A DNA stretch of 64,000 nt, from the NCBI GenBank assembly GCA_018711625.1, contig DVID01000014.1, positions 1-64,000 of the forward strand. Direction: 5' to 3'. The notes beneath the pieces are model-generated. The model did no database searches, was not told where the DNA came from, and saw only the letters and a program-made list of their open reading frames with translations. The stretch comes from Candidatus Limicola stercorigallinarum (GTDB lineage Bacteria; Actinomycetota; Coriobacteriia; Coriobacteriales; Coriobacteriaceae). Of the stretch, positions 34,090 through 44,615 are shown piece after piece. The translations under genes and the position numbers were made by a program. Positions within the stretch are counted from its first letter, which is position 1, and each line of letters starts with the position of its first letter.

Positions 34090-36141
34090 GTGAACGCACA
34101 GCTTGTTGTTGTCATCGCAGGTGCCATTCTTGTTGCGGCCATCTTGGGCTCCCTGCTCTTTTTGCGCGGCTATTCTAGTCGCTTTACCTTCGACACCAAA
34201 AATGGCACAAAGCCGCGCGCGGCAGAAGGGGAGGGCTCCACACCGGGCGTTGCCTTCAAAGGCCGCTTTACTCTTTTGACCGTCGGTATTGCCGCGATGT
34301 TCTCGGCGCTTGCGGCAAAGCTCTGGAGCATGCAGATGGTGAGTGCCGACTATTACGAAGATCTGGCGCAAACCAACCAAACGCGTACGGTTACCACGCC
34401 GGCGCCGCGCGGCCGCATTCTTGATCGCAACGGTACGCCGCTCGTCACCAATCGTGCTTCGCTTGCGGTTACCGCCTATCGCGACCTTGCTGACGATACG
34501 GTGCTCGTACGCCATCTTTCCAACGTGCTCGGCATGCCCTATGTGGCGGTGCGCCGCAACATTCAAGACAATACCGAGGGCGCCCAGGCGCAGCACACCA
34601 TTGCAACCGACGTGCGGCGCTCAACGGTGGCCTATATCCAAGAGCACGCGGGGGAGTTTCCGGGCGTCACCATCGATGAACGCTCGGAGCGCCAGTACCC
34701 CTACGGTACGCTTGCCTGCCACGTGCTGGGCTATACCGGCACCATCACGCAGGAGCAGCTCGATGCCCAAAGCGACGCCGACCCGTCTTCGGGCGATATC
34801 GTGTACCAGTCGGGCGATATTGTGGGCCAGGCCGGCGTAGAGATTCAGTACGAGCAGCTTCTGCAGGGTATTCGCGGCGAGCAAACGGTAACGGTAGACG
34901 CGCAGGGCAATGTGACGGGCCAGGCTGGTGCCGTGCCGCCGCGTGCGGGGTCCGATATCAAGCTCACACTTGACCTCAACATTCAGAAGGCCTGCGAAGA
35001 TGGCCTGCAGCATGCGATTGACCTTGCAAAGCAGGAGGGCTATGAAAACGCTGGCAACGGCGCCTGCATCTGCCTTGACTGCACCAATGGCGAGATTCTG
35101 GGTATGGCAAGTGCACCCACCTTCGATCCGTCGGTTTTTGTGGGCGGCATCTCTTCGGACGACTGGTCGGTTTTGAACAGCGAGGAGAGCGGACGGCCGC
35201 TTCTCAACCGTGCCGTTAGCGGCCAGTACATGTCCGCTTCCACCATCAAGGTGCTCTCCGCCCTTGCCGGTTTGGAATATGGCACCTATACCTCAACGCA
35301 AACAACGATTTGCACTGGTTACTGGACGGGTAACGGCGAGGAGTGGGGCAAGCATTGCTGGCTGCATTCTGGTCACGGCACAATGAATCTACGCTCCGGT
35401 ATTGCCAACTCCTGCGACCCGGTGTTTTACGACATCGGCAATGCGTTTTACTTCGATAAGGAAAACCCCGAAGGCCTGCAGGAGATGTTCCGCCGTTGGG
35501 GTCTTGGTAGCAAAACGGGCGTTGACCTGCCGAGCGAGGGCGAGGGCCGCGTGCCCGATGCCGAATGGAAAGAGAATTACTTCAAGGATTGGACAGACGC
35601 CGAGCGCTCTTGGAACCCGGGCGATATGACCAACATGGTCATTGGCCAGGGCGACCTGCTTGTGACGCCGCTCCAGATGGGCGTGGTCTACTGCGGCGTT
35701 GCCATGGGCGGCCTTGAGTACACGCCTCATATTCTGTACTCGGCTGTGGCACGTGATGGCGAGGGCGATGCCTGGCGCTATAACGAGTCGGGCAGCAAGG
35801 AGCGCCTTACGGCAAAGGTTCACTCAGACGCTGATCTGGCGTTGGTCAAAGGTGGTCTTCACGACATGATCTATTCCACCAGTGCTGATACCGCCTCGCA
35901 TTTTGTGAACCTTCCCGTGGAAGTCGCGGGCAAGTCGGGCACGGGCGAGAAGTCGGGCGAAGATGAGTATTCCTGGTTCTGCGCATATGCGCCCGCCGAT
36001 GATCCGAAGTATGTTGTGGTATCGCTGCTCGAACAGGGCGGCGGCGGTTCTGCCGTGGCCCTTCGCGCCGTGCGCGATGTGCTGGGCGTGATCTACAACA
36101 GTCCCGACGGCTCTACCGCCGTTGATAACAATACGCGCTAG
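34090..36141 (+). CDS. mrdA: Penicillin-binding protein 2 (class B transpeptidase of the elongasome)
   Basis: Cross-links peptidoglycan during elongation (683 aa). Hydrophobic segments at 4-24 and about 62-80 (only one may cross the membrane as the usual anchor), then the pedestal with RTVTTPAPRGRILDRNGTPLVTN. The transpeptidase domain carries SASTIK (active-site SxxK), NSCD (SxN-type position) and GKSGTGE (KTG box). GTG at 34090 follows AGGGGG. Its partner glycosyltransferase RodA follows ten bases after the stop. The extra N-terminal hydrophobic stretch is unusual for class B PBPs. Confidence 0.94.
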   Translation: MNAQLVVVIAGAILVAAILGSLLFLRGYSSRFTFDTKNGTKPRAAEGEGSTPGVAFKGRFTLLTVGIAAMFSALAAKLWSMQMVSADYYEDLAQTNQTRTVTTPAPRGRILDRNGTPLVTNRASLAVTAYRDLADDTVLVRHLSNVLGMPYVAVRRNIQDNTEGAQAQHTIATDVRRSTVAYIQEHAGEFPGVTIDERSERQYPYGTLACHVLGYTGTITQEQLDAQSDADPSSGDIVYQSGDIVGQAGVEIQYEQLLQGIRGEQTVTVDAQGNVTGQAGAVPPRAGSDIKLTLDLNIQKACEDGLQHAIDLAKQEGYENAGNGACICLDCTNGEILGMASAPTFDPSVFVGGISSDDWSVLNSEESGRPLLNRAVSGQYMSASTIKVLSALAGLEYGTYTSTQTTICTGYWTGNGEEWGKHCWLHSGHGTMNLRSGIANSCDPVFYDIGNAFYFDKENPEGLQEMFRRWGLGSKTGVDLPSEGEGRVPDAEWKENYFKDWTDAERSWNPGDMTNMVIGQGDLLVTPLQMGVVYCGVAMGGLEYTPHILYSAVARDGEGDAWRYNESGSKERLTAKVHSDADLALVKGGLHDMIYSTSADTASHFVNLPVEVAGKSGTGEKSGEDEYSWFCAYAPADDPKYVVVSLLEQGGGGSAVALRAVRDVLGVIYNSPDGSTAVDNNTR

Positions 36142-36151
36142 GGGAGAAGTT

Positions 36152-37360
36152 ATGGCACCATCTACCGCGCGCGCCGCTTCTGCCAAAAGCTTAAAGCGCG
36201 TCAACAAAAAGATGACATCCTCGCAGGGTGGAATCAGGGATATGTTCCACCTGGGCGTGATGTTTGCCTGGATCGCCTTGTTGGCCTATGGCACCCTTAT
36301 CATCTGGGCCGCCTCGCAGTCCATCGCGGATGCTTCGTTTTCGCGTCATCTTCTGGGCATTGGTATCGGCGTCGTCCTCATGGTCATCGCTTGGCGGTGC
36401 GACCTGCGCGAGCTTGCCAACATGTCCACCGCCCTTTTGGTGATTGACCTCGTGCTCATCTTTTTGCCTAATGTTCCCGGTCTTTCGGTTACGGCAAAAG
36501 GCATGACCGGCTGGATTCGCGTTCCCCTCATCGGGCTCAACTTTCAGCCCGTTGAACTGGTGAAACTGGTAACCATCTTCTTTATCTCGGCGCTCGGCGC
36601 GCAGTACAACGGTCGCATTGATACCGTGCGCGACTACATCAAACTCTGCGCCATGCTCGCCGTGCCGTTTCTTGCCGTAGTGGTTCAGGGCGACTTGGGC
36701 TCAGGCCTGGTGGTCTTCTTCTCGGGCGCGGTCATTATCATGATGAGCGGTGCGCGCAAGGAATGGGTGCTTTCCACCATCGCCATCATTATTGGATTGG
36801 TTTCGCTCATCCTGGCAACCGATTCGCTCATCGATAGTGTTCTGGGCGACGGCGCGTCCATCATCAAGAGCTACCAGATGAACCGCCTGCTTGTATTCAT
36901 CGATCCCACATCGGATACGTCGGAGACGGGCTATCAGCTTCAGCAATCGCTCATTGCGGTGGGCTCGGGCGGCTTCTTTGGCAAGGGCATCGGTAACGCT
37001 ACGCAGTCAACCTCGGGCTTTCTACCCGAGGCACATACCGACTTTGTGTTTGCCTTCGTGTCCGAGACCTTTGGCTTTGTTGGAGCTTTCTTGCTTCTGG
37101 TGCTTTTTGTGCTGCTCATGATTTCAACCGTGCGTGTTGCCATCAAACAAGACTCACTCTTTTTAAAGCTGGCGGCCGTGGGCATTGTTGGCATGTGGAT
37201 GTTCCAGATTTTTGAGAATATCGGCATGTGCATTGGCATGATGCCGATTACCGGTATTCCGTTGCCGTTTATCAGTTTCGGATCGTCCTCAATGATCATC
37301 CAATGCTTGGCGATTGGAATCGTGCAGTCCATTTGGTATCACCGAACAAAAGCGGCGTAA
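36152..37360 (+). CDS. rodA: Peptidoglycan glycosyltransferase RodA (SEDS family)
   Basis: Polymerises lipid II in complex with PBP2. The 402-aa product starts with a basic cytoplasmic tail (1-30), then ten hydrophobic segments. SEDS motifs are KGMTGWIRVPLIGLNFQPVELVKL, VVQGDLGSGLVVFFSG (catalytic Asp in GDLG), GIGNATQSTSGFLPEAHTDFVFAFVSETFGF and ITGIPLPFISFGSSS. An in-frame TTG at 36122 lies inside the PBP2 gene; ATG at 36152 follows GGGGAG. Confidence 0.95.
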   Translation: MAPSTARAASAKSLKRVNKKMTSSQGGIRDMFHLGVMFAWIALLAYGTLIIWAASQSIADASFSRHLLGIGIGVVLMVIAWRCDLRELANMSTALLVIDLVLIFLPNVPGLSVTAKGMTGWIRVPLIGLNFQPVELVKLVTIFFISALGAQYNGRIDTVRDYIKLCAMLAVPFLAVVVQGDLGSGLVVFFSGAVIIMMSGARKEWVLSTIAIIIGLVSLILATDSLIDSVLGDGASIIKSYQMNRLLVFIDPTSDTSETGYQLQQSLIAVGSGGFFGKGIGNATQSTSGFLPEAHTDFVFAFVSETFGFVGAFLLLVLFVLLMISTVRVAIKQDSLFLKLAAVGIVGMWMFQIFENIGMCIGMMPITGIPLPFISFGSSSMIIQCLAIGIVQSIWYHRTKAA

Positions 37361-37379
37361 TTCAAAAGGAGGAACCTCC

Positions 37380-38261
37380 ATGCGTGTTCCCTTTGACATG
37401 TTGTTAGGGGCTCTTAAGCAGAGCGCTGGTGCACGGCGAGATGCCGCCGCTTCTATTCGCGTCGCCGTGTATGTTGATGCCGGTGCGTCATCCTTTTTGA
37501 TTGAGACGGTGCGCGACGCGTTTGTTCCGCAAACCACCAACGGGCTGGTGCGTGTGGCACCGCTTGAGATGCGTCCCACGCAGCCAAAGGCAGATACCGA
37601 CATTATCCTGGTGGTAACCTCGGGGTCCGACATTGTGCAAGCAGCCGTTCAGGAGCTTGTTATCTCGGGAGCGCCGGTGGTGGTGCTGGCCGAGTCGAGC
37701 GTGGAGGTACCATTCATTGAGCGCGATACGCCCATGCTTGGCCTTATTTGCGCTACCGAGGCTGATCATCTTCTCGATTCGCTTGCGAGCTGGATTTTGA
37801 GCCGCACCGAGAAGGCCGATGCCTTTGCGGCCAACTTCACCTTTATGCGCTCGGCAGTGACGAACGAGATCGTGCGTTCTGCAGCGGTTACAAACGCCGT
37901 TACGGGCGCGTTTATGTTTATCCCTGGAGCCAATTATCCCGTGATGACCGTTGCCCAAGCCGGCATGGCGCTGCGTTTGGCATCTATTCATGGCTATAAG
38001 ATTGCGCCTGAGCGCGTCTACGAGGTGGCTGGCGTGGCTGTTGCCGGACTTGTGTTTCGTGGTGCGGCACGCGCTATGACGCAACGCCTTCCAAAGTGTG
38101 CGTTTCTCATCAGGGGTGGCGTTGGTGGCCTGGGAACGCTTGCCATGGGTGTTGCCTTGAACGCTGCTTACGAGCGCGGCATAGATTATGCGCCCCTCAA
38201 TCAATGGGTGGGGTCAGTGGCCAGTAAGCTAAAAGGTGCTACCGCTGCGTCTGCGCAGTAG
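37380..38261 (+). CDS. DUF697-like protein of unknown function
   Basis: I do not recognise a characterised homologue. The 293-aa product has an N-terminal half with alternating beta/alpha character (IRVAVYVDAGASSFLIETVRDAF, ADTDIILVVTSGSDIVQAAVQELVISGAPVVVLAESSV), like a decayed GTPase or Rossmann domain without a P-loop, then a C-terminal half with hydrophobic helices (VTNAVTGAFMFIPGANYPVMTVAQAGMALRLASIHG; RGGVGGLGTLAMGVALNAAYERG) that resembles DUF697/YcjF-type proteins. ATG at 37380 follows AAAAGGAGG. It lies 19 bp after rodA and 25 bp before the radical-SAM gene, so co-transcription with the elongasome is likely. Confidence 0.6.
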   Translation: MRVPFDMLLGALKQSAGARRDAAASIRVAVYVDAGASSFLIETVRDAFVPQTTNGLVRVAPLEMRPTQPKADTDIILVVTSGSDIVQAAVQELVISGAPVVVLAESSVEVPFIERDTPMLGLICATEADHLLDSLASWILSRTEKADAFAANFTFMRSAVTNEIVRSAAVTNAVTGAFMFIPGANYPVMTVAQAGMALRLASIHGYKIAPERVYEVAGVAVAGLVFRGAARAMTQRLPKCAFLIRGGVGGLGTLAMGVALNAAYERGIDYAPLNQWVGSVASKLKGATAASAQ

Positions 38262-38286
38262 GAATAGAACGTATAAAGGAGACTAC

Positions 38287-40164
38287 GTGCGAACTATCTA
38301 CCAGAATCGTTTTTCTGAGCTTGAGCCTTTGCTCGAGCAGGTAGAGAAGCCAAGCCGCTATCTCAACCACGAGTGGGGCGCCTGCCATAAGCCCGACGCC
38401 GCCTACCATGTGTGCCTCATTTATCCAGATGTGTATGAGGTGGGCCTGCCCAACCAAGGCATTGCTATTTTGTACGCTGCCCTCAATAAGGTCGAGGGTA
38501 TTGCGTGCGAGCGCTCGTACGTGCCCTGGGTCGATATGGCTGATGCCATGCGTACACACAAGGTGCCCTTGCTGTCTCTTGAGGGGGCGGCCCCCGTCTC
38601 GTCTTTTGATATCGTGGGTATCCATATTCCTCACGAGATGGCTTGTACCAACTATCTTGAGGCGCTCGACCTCGCCGGTATTCCGCTCTTGGCGGCGGAC
38701 CGTGACGAAGATGATCCCATCGTTATCGGCGGTGGCCCTTCGGTCTATAACCCTGAGCCGTTCTGCGAGTTCTTTGATGCCCTGCTCATTGGCGAGGGCG
38801 AGGAGCATATTGTAGAGGTGTGCGAGGAGCATCGCCGCCTGCGCGATGCCGGCGCCACCCGCGCACAGATTCTCGAGGCGCTTTCTCGCATTCCGGGTAC
38901 CTATGTTCCCTCGTACTACAAGGTCTCCTTCGATGAGTCCTGCACCGTCCATGGTTACACCACGCCGAAGGCGGGACGCGACGTTCCTGCTGTTGTAAAC
39001 AAGCGCGTGGTTGAGCACTTCGGAGATACGGACCCGCTCACGCAGACCATTGTGCCTTTTGCCCAGCTCGTGCACGACCGTCTCTCCATTGAGGTGCTCC
39101 GCGGGTGCGCCCGCGGGTGCCGGTTCTGCCAGGCGGGCATCACGTATCGACCGGTGCGTGAGCGCACGCCCGACCAGGTGGTCTCGGCCGTCATGCGTGG
39201 TCTTGAGCGTACGGGATACGACGAGGTCTCGCTAACCTCACTTTCTACCACCGACCACTCCTGCTGCGGCTCTATTCTCACGCGGCTCAATCGGCGTCTT
39301 GAAGATACCGGTATCTCGGTGTCCATCCCTTCTCAGCGTCTTGATTCCTTTGGTGTTGATATGGCGCTTGAGGTGGCGGGGGAGAAAAAGGGTGGTCTTA
39401 CCTTCGCTCCCGAGGCGGGCAGCCAGCGCCTGCGCGACGTGATTAATAAAAACGTCACGGAGGATGATCTTGACCGTGCGGCTCGTGCAGCTTTTGCCGC
39501 CGGTTGGCGACGCATGAAGCTCTACTTTATGATGGGCCTTCCTACCGAGACGGACGAGGATATTGTGGCCATTGCACGCCTGGCCGACCACGTGGTTGCT
39601 TTAGGCCAGGAGATTGTGCCCAAATCTCAGCGCGGCTCGGTCTCGGTCTCTATTTCGGTTTCGGTGTTCATCCCCAAGGCACACACCCCGTTCCAGTGGT
39701 GTGGCCAGCTTCCCGATGATGAGGTTCGCCGTCGTCAGCAGTTGCTTATCCACAGCGTCACCTCGCGTCAGGTTCGCGTGCACTATCATGATGCATCCAC
39801 CTCGCTCATTGAGGCCGTGCTTTCGCGCGGAGGGCGCGACCTTATGCCCGTTATCTTGGGGGCATGGCAGCGCGGGGCACGCTTTGATGCGTGGACGGAG
39901 CAGTTTGACCTTAAGCGCTGGGAGGATGCTGCTGAGGAGGCGGGCATCGACCTTCGTGCGGTTGCTCAAGAGATTTTTGATGTTGATGAACATCTTCCCT
40001 GGGAGCATGTAAGTCCTGGCGTGACGCCCGGTTTTCTTAAGCGCGAGTGGCGCCGTGCCTTGGAGGGCGTTACCACGAGTGACTGTACGCGCACGTCGTG
40101 CACCGGCTGCGGTATTTGCCCCACGCTGGGTGTCGAGAATGAATTGGTAGGTGAGCGTGCATGA
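38287..40164 (+). CDS. B12-binding domain radical SAM protein (TIGR03960 family)
   Basis: Predicted radical-SAM enzyme of 625 aa. The N-terminal half carries a cobalamin-binding-like Rossmann fold (VCLIYPDVYEVGLPNQGIAILYAALN, FDIVGIHIPHEMACTNYL, DDPIVIGGGPSVYNPEPFCEFFDALLIGEGEE). The cluster motif is RGCARGCRFCQAG (C-x3-C-x2-C), followed by a TIM-barrel half. The C-terminus has four more cysteines (SDCTRTSCTGCGIC). GTG at 38287 follows AAAGGAG. It pairs with the next gene (TIGR03936), with which it is fused or adjacent in many bacteria, usually upstream of RNase G and rplU. The substrate is unknown; a link to RNA or ribosome maturation is often supposed. Confidence 0.88.
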   Translation: MRTIYQNRFSELEPLLEQVEKPSRYLNHEWGACHKPDAAYHVCLIYPDVYEVGLPNQGIAILYAALNKVEGIACERSYVPWVDMADAMRTHKVPLLSLEGAAPVSSFDIVGIHIPHEMACTNYLEALDLAGIPLLAADRDEDDPIVIGGGPSVYNPEPFCEFFDALLIGEGEEHIVEVCEEHRRLRDAGATRAQILEALSRIPGTYVPSYYKVSFDESCTVHGYTTPKAGRDVPAVVNKRVVEHFGDTDPLTQTIVPFAQLVHDRLSIEVLRGCARGCRFCQAGITYRPVRERTPDQVVSAVMRGLERTGYDEVSLTSLSTTDHSCCGSILTRLNRRLEDTGISVSIPSQRLDSFGVDMALEVAGEKKGGLTFAPEAGSQRLRDVINKNVTEDDLDRAARAAFAAGWRRMKLYFMMGLPTETDEDIVAIARLADHVVALGQEIVPKSQRGSVSVSISVSVFIPKAHTPFQWCGQLPDDEVRRRQQLLIHSVTSRQVRVHYHDASTSLIEAVLSRGGRDLMPVILGAWQRGARFDAWTEQFDLKRWEDAAEEAGIDLRAVAQEIFDVDEHLPWEHVSPGVTPGFLKREWRRALEGVTTSDCTRTSCTGCGICPTLGVENELVGERA

Positions 40165-40910
40165 TCGAGCCTCAGCTGTTCAAGCTGCGCGTGCGCTATG
40201 TAAAAGAGGGGCGTCTGCGCTACCTGGCCCATCTTGAAGTGTTGCGCACGGTGGAGCGCATCGTACGTCGTGCGGGTTTGCCGTATGCGGTGACGCAGGG
40301 CTTCTCTCCCCATATGCGTGCTGGTTTTTCCTCCGCGCTTCCCGTGGGAACGGGTTCTACCTGCGAATGGTTTGACCTGGTGCTTACCGATTACATACCT
40401 GCAGACCGCGCACTTGCTGCACTTGCCGATGCAGCGCCTGCCGACCTGAAGCCGGTGGAGGCAGGATATATAGACATGCGCTCGGACGCGCTTACTGCCG
40501 CCATCACGCGCGTGGCGTATGAACTCGCCATGCAACCTACAGGTGCGTGCACACGTGAGGAACTCCAGGCTTCAATGGATAAGGTGATCCGGCAAGGATC
40601 GTTGAGCTATCGGCGTGGAGCGAAGACAAAAACGCTTGATATCGCGGGGACGCTCGTCTCGTACACGCTTTCTGAGGCAGACGGCTCGTGGTTGCTTGCG
40701 CTTGACACGCGTATTAGCAACGAGGGCGCTATGCGGCCGGAGCTTTTGCTTGCTGCGGCCGATGCGTTGTGCGCACAGCCTGGGCAGGAGCCTGAGCTTG
40801 CCATTGGACCTCAGCACTATACGTGCGTTGCGCAGGTACGCATTTGTCGTGTGGCGCAATGGTGTGAGCTCAAAGACGGTACGCTTGTGTCTCCACTTGC
40901 GCGGGCCTAG
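40161..40910 (+). CDS. TIGR03936 / DUF2344 radical-SAM-associated protein
   Basis: Companion of the preceding radical-SAM protein (249 aa). Typical N-terminal stretch LRVRYVKEGRLRYLAHLEVLRTVERIVRRAGLPYAVTQGFSPHMRAGFSSALPVGTGSTCEWFDLVL matches the family. Starts in a 4-bp ATGA overlap with its partner, so the two are surely made together. No cysteine cluster and no membrane segment. In many genomes an RNase E/G gene follows; here the next gene is rplU and no such nuclease is present. Confidence 0.87.
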   Translation: MIEPQLFKLRVRYVKEGRLRYLAHLEVLRTVERIVRRAGLPYAVTQGFSPHMRAGFSSALPVGTGSTCEWFDLVLTDYIPADRALAALADAAPADLKPVEAGYIDMRSDALTAAITRVAYELAMQPTGACTREELQASMDKVIRQGSLSYRRGAKTKTLDIAGTLVSYTLSEADGSWLLALDTRISNEGAMRPELLLAAADALCAQPGQEPELAIGPQHYTCVAQVRICRVAQWCELKDGTLVSPLARA

Positions 40911-41018
40911 AGTCCACGCGTGGGTGCGGACGCATCCAAGGAGGCTCCACGGTACGCCTCCACAGACTCGGTATGTTATGAACTTGTGGATGTGACCTGC
41001 ACGTTAGGATTCTTTTCA

Positions 41019-41047
41019 TTGACGTGCCAGATTCAGCCTGCTACTAT
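41019..41047 (+). promoter_or_regulatory. Promoter of rplU-rpmA
   Basis: TTGACG (41019-41024), 17-bp spacer, TACTAT (41042-41047): the best consensus promoter in the window, as expected for ribosomal-protein genes. The leader would be only about 35 nt, too short for the L21 leader known from Bacillota. A GGAGGC/GCCTCC stem near 40940-40961 may end the preceding transcript. Confidence 0.75.
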
Positions 41048-41087
41048 ATTCGGCTGTTGCACTACCATATGCATGAAGGGTTACAGA

Positions 41088-41459
41088 ATGTACGCAATCG
41101 TTTCCACAGGCGGCAAGCAGTATAAAGTCGCCGCCGACGACGTGATCAACGTCGAGAAGATCGAGGGCGAGATCGGCGATAAGGTCGAGCTTCCCGTTAT
41201 CTTCCTCAATGATGGCAAGAAGATCATCACCGATGCCGCTAAGCTTGCTAAGGCCAAGGTTACGGCTGAGATTGTTGATCAGTTCAAGGGCGAGAAGCAG
41301 CTTGTCTTCAAGTTCAAGAAGCGTAAGCGCTATCGTCGCCTCAAGGGTCATCGTCAGCAGCTCACGCGCCTGAAGATCACCAAGGTGCAGGCTACGTCGC
41401 GTGCTGCCAAGAAGACCGCCACCGATGCTGAGGCTGCGGCCCCGGCTGCCACCGAGTAG
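41088..41459 (+). CDS. rplU: 50S ribosomal protein L21
   Basis: Large-subunit protein binding 23S rRNA (123 aa). Signature MYAIVSTGGKQYKVAADDVINVEKIEGEIGDKVELPVIFL and FKFKKRKRYRRLKGHRQQLTRLKITKV. The last 20 residues are an Ala/Lys/Thr extension. The frame is open from 40920, but ATG at 41088 is the family start and lies after the promoter; its ribosome site GAAGGG is modest. Confidence 0.97.
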   Translation: MYAIVSTGGKQYKVAADDVINVEKIEGEIGDKVELPVIFLNDGKKIITDAAKLAKAKVTAEIVDQFKGEKQLVFKFKKRKRYRRLKGHRQQLTRLKITKVQATSRAAKKTATDAEAAAPAATE

Positions 41460-41494
41460 CGACCATACGCGACACGAAAGAGCAGGTATAAGAC

Positions 41495-41752
41495 ATGGCA
41501 CACAAAAAAGGACTCGGTTCCTCCCGTAATGGTCGCGACTCCCGCGGCCAGCGCCTGGGCTGCAAGCGCTTCGCCGGCCAGACCGTGACGACGGGCACCA
41601 TTCTCGTTCGTCAGCACGGCACGCACATCCACCCCGGCGTAAACGTGGGCCGCGGCAAGGATGATACGCTGTTCGCCCTTGTTGATGGCACCGTTGAGTA
41701 TACGCGTGGCATCAAGCATAGGGTCAACGTCCGTCCCTTCGCGAACGCGTAA
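41495..41752 (+). CDS. rpmA: 50S ribosomal protein L27
   Basis: Large-subunit protein whose N-terminus reaches toward the peptidyl-transferase centre (85 aa). It begins [29 protein letters not shown], so it lacks the cleaved N-terminal extension and the Prp protease site typical of many Bacillota, and no prp (ysxB) gene lies between rplU and rpmA. A strong intrinsic terminator follows the stop. Confidence 0.97.
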   Translation: MAHKKGLGSSRNGRDSRGQRLGCKRFAGQTVTTGTILVRQHGTHIHPGVNVGRGKDDTLFALVDGTVEYTRGIKHRVNVRPFANA

Positions 41753-41778
41753 CGCAACCCTTCATAGAGCGTATATTC

Positions 41779-41812
41779 GGGAGGCTCTCACACCGTGAGG
41801 GTCTCCCTTTTT
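41779..41812 (+). terminator. Intrinsic terminator between rpmA and obgE
   Basis: GGGAGGCTCTCAC (41779-41791) pairs with GTGAGGGTCTCCC (41795-41807) through 13 bp including G-U pairs and a three-base loop, followed by TTTTT (41808-41812). The T-run ends four to five bases before the obgE Shine-Dalgarno, so obgE must be read through this signal or start within it. Confidence 0.85.
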
Positions 41813-41814
41813 AG

Positions 41815-43266
<1,452 letters not shown>

Positions 43267-43278
43267 GAGGTGAGCAAT

Positions 43279-43944
43279 ATGGATGGGAACGAGCGGCAGA
43301 GCCTGCCCACAATTGAAGCTCGCGCGGGGAAACCTCGCCGCCTGGGCATCATGGGCGGCACCTTCGATCCCATCCATTACGGTCATCTGGTCACGGCCGA
43401 GCAGGCTCGCGAGGCGCTCGACCTCGACCTCGTACTCTTTATGCCGTCGGGCAATCCCGCCTTTAAGCAAGATCAGGAGGTTTCAAGTCCTGAGGATCGT
43501 TATGCCATGACGGTGCTTGCTACGGCGGCAAATCCTGCCTTCTATGCGAGTCGCTTTGAGATCGATCGCCCGGGCATCACCTATACCGTAGATACGCTGC
43601 GCGCCTTGCGTGCTGCCTATGACGACGATGTGGAGCTCTATTTCATCACGGGTGCCGATGCCATCATGGATATCCTCACCTGGCACAACGCCCAGGAGAT
43701 GGCGTCTCTTGCCACCTTTATTGCGGCAACGCGCCCGGGGTATGACATCAACAAGGCCTGCCTGCGCATCGAGAGCTCGGGATATCCCTTCGACGTGCGC
43801 TATATCGAGATTCCTGCGCTTGCCATCTCGTCCACCAACATTCGCACACGTGTGGCTGAGGGCAAGAGCGTTCGCTATCTTACGAGCGAGTCGGTCATTG
43901 GCTACATCAATAAAAACGACCTGTACACTCACGCCAACGCGTGA
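43279..43944 (+). CDS. nadD: Nicotinate-nucleotide adenylyltransferase
   Basis: Forms nicotinate adenine dinucleotide in NAD synthesis (221 aa). Motifs are LGIMGGTFDPIHYGHLVTAEQA (GGTFDPxHxGH), FITGADAIMDILTWH and ISSTNIRTRVAEGKSVRYLTSESVIGYI. ATG at 43279 is seven bases after AAGAGGTG; a GTG at 43270, three residues upstream, is a less well spaced alternative. Lies between obgE and yqeK as in many Gram-positives. Confidence 0.94.
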   Translation: MDGNERQSLPTIEARAGKPRRLGIMGGTFDPIHYGHLVTAEQAREALDLDLVLFMPSGNPAFKQDQEVSSPEDRYAMTVLATAANPAFYASRFEIDRPGITYTVDTLRALRAAYDDDVELYFITGADAIMDILTWHNAQEMASLATFIAATRPGYDINKACLRIESSGYPFDVRYIEIPALAISSTNIRTRVAEGKSVRYLTSESVIGYINKNDLYTHANA

Positions 43945-43961
43945 TGCGGGGAGGGGATTGC

Positions 43962-44615
43962 ATGGGTTTTGGTAAGGTTCGTCCAGTCTCTGAGCTTGAG
44001 GTGTTTTCCGCCGAGGAGCGCGAGCGCTTGAGCGATGTTGAGGCTAAGCTCGCCGTGCGCATGAAGGAAGCTAAGAAGCGCCATGTGCATACGCTTGGCG
44101 TTGCCGCCTGTGCTACCGAGATGGCCAAGGTCTACGGGGTGGATCAGTACGAGGCGGCACTTGCTGGCCTTTTGCACGACTGGGACAAGGTCATCCCTGA
44201 CGATGAGCTGGTGGCTCGCGCCTTGCATTATGGGGTGCCCATTGTGGGCGCACCCGCTCTCGCCGCGCCGCTTCTGCATGGGCCGGTTGCCGCCTATGAG
44301 TTGCCACAGCTCCTCCCAGATCTTCCTCAGACGGTTCTTCAGGCTATCTCCCGGCATACGGTGGGTGCGTGTGACATGACTCCTCTCGATATGGTGGTTT
44401 TTGTTGCCGATGCCATAGAGCCTGGCCGTCGGGGCGACTATGCCGATCGCCTGCGTGAGCAGGTGGGTACCATTACCCTAGACGAGCTCTTCTTCCAGTG
44501 CTTTGCACAAGGGCTCGTGTACGTTATCAACACCGGGCGCTACCTTTATCCCACTGCGCTCGACATTTATAATCATTACGCCTGTTTGCGCGACAACAAG
44601 AAAGGTCTTGCATGA
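43962..44615 (+). CDS. yqeK: YqeK family HD-domain phosphohydrolase
   Basis: HD-superfamily hydrolase; family members cleave diadenosine tetraphosphate symmetrically. Metal ligands are in KKRHVHTLGVAAC (first His), LAGLLHDWDK (His-Asp), and further His/Asp in LLHGPVAAYEL, AISRHTVG and FVADAIEPGRR. 217 aa. ATG at 43962 follows GGGGAGGGG; earlier GTG and ATG codons at 43941-43946 lie ahead of the ribosome site. Ends in a 4-bp overlap with rsfS. Confidence 0.9.
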   Translation: MGFGKVRPVSELEVFSAEERERLSDVEAKLAVRMKEAKKRHVHTLGVAACATEMAKVYGVDQYEAALAGLLHDWDKVIPDDELVARALHYGVPIVGAPALAAPLLHGPVAAYELPQLLPDLPQTVLQAISRHTVGACDMTPLDMVVFVADAIEPGRRGDYADRLREQVGTITLDELFFQCFAQGLVYVINTGRYLYPTALDIYNHYACLRDNKKGLA

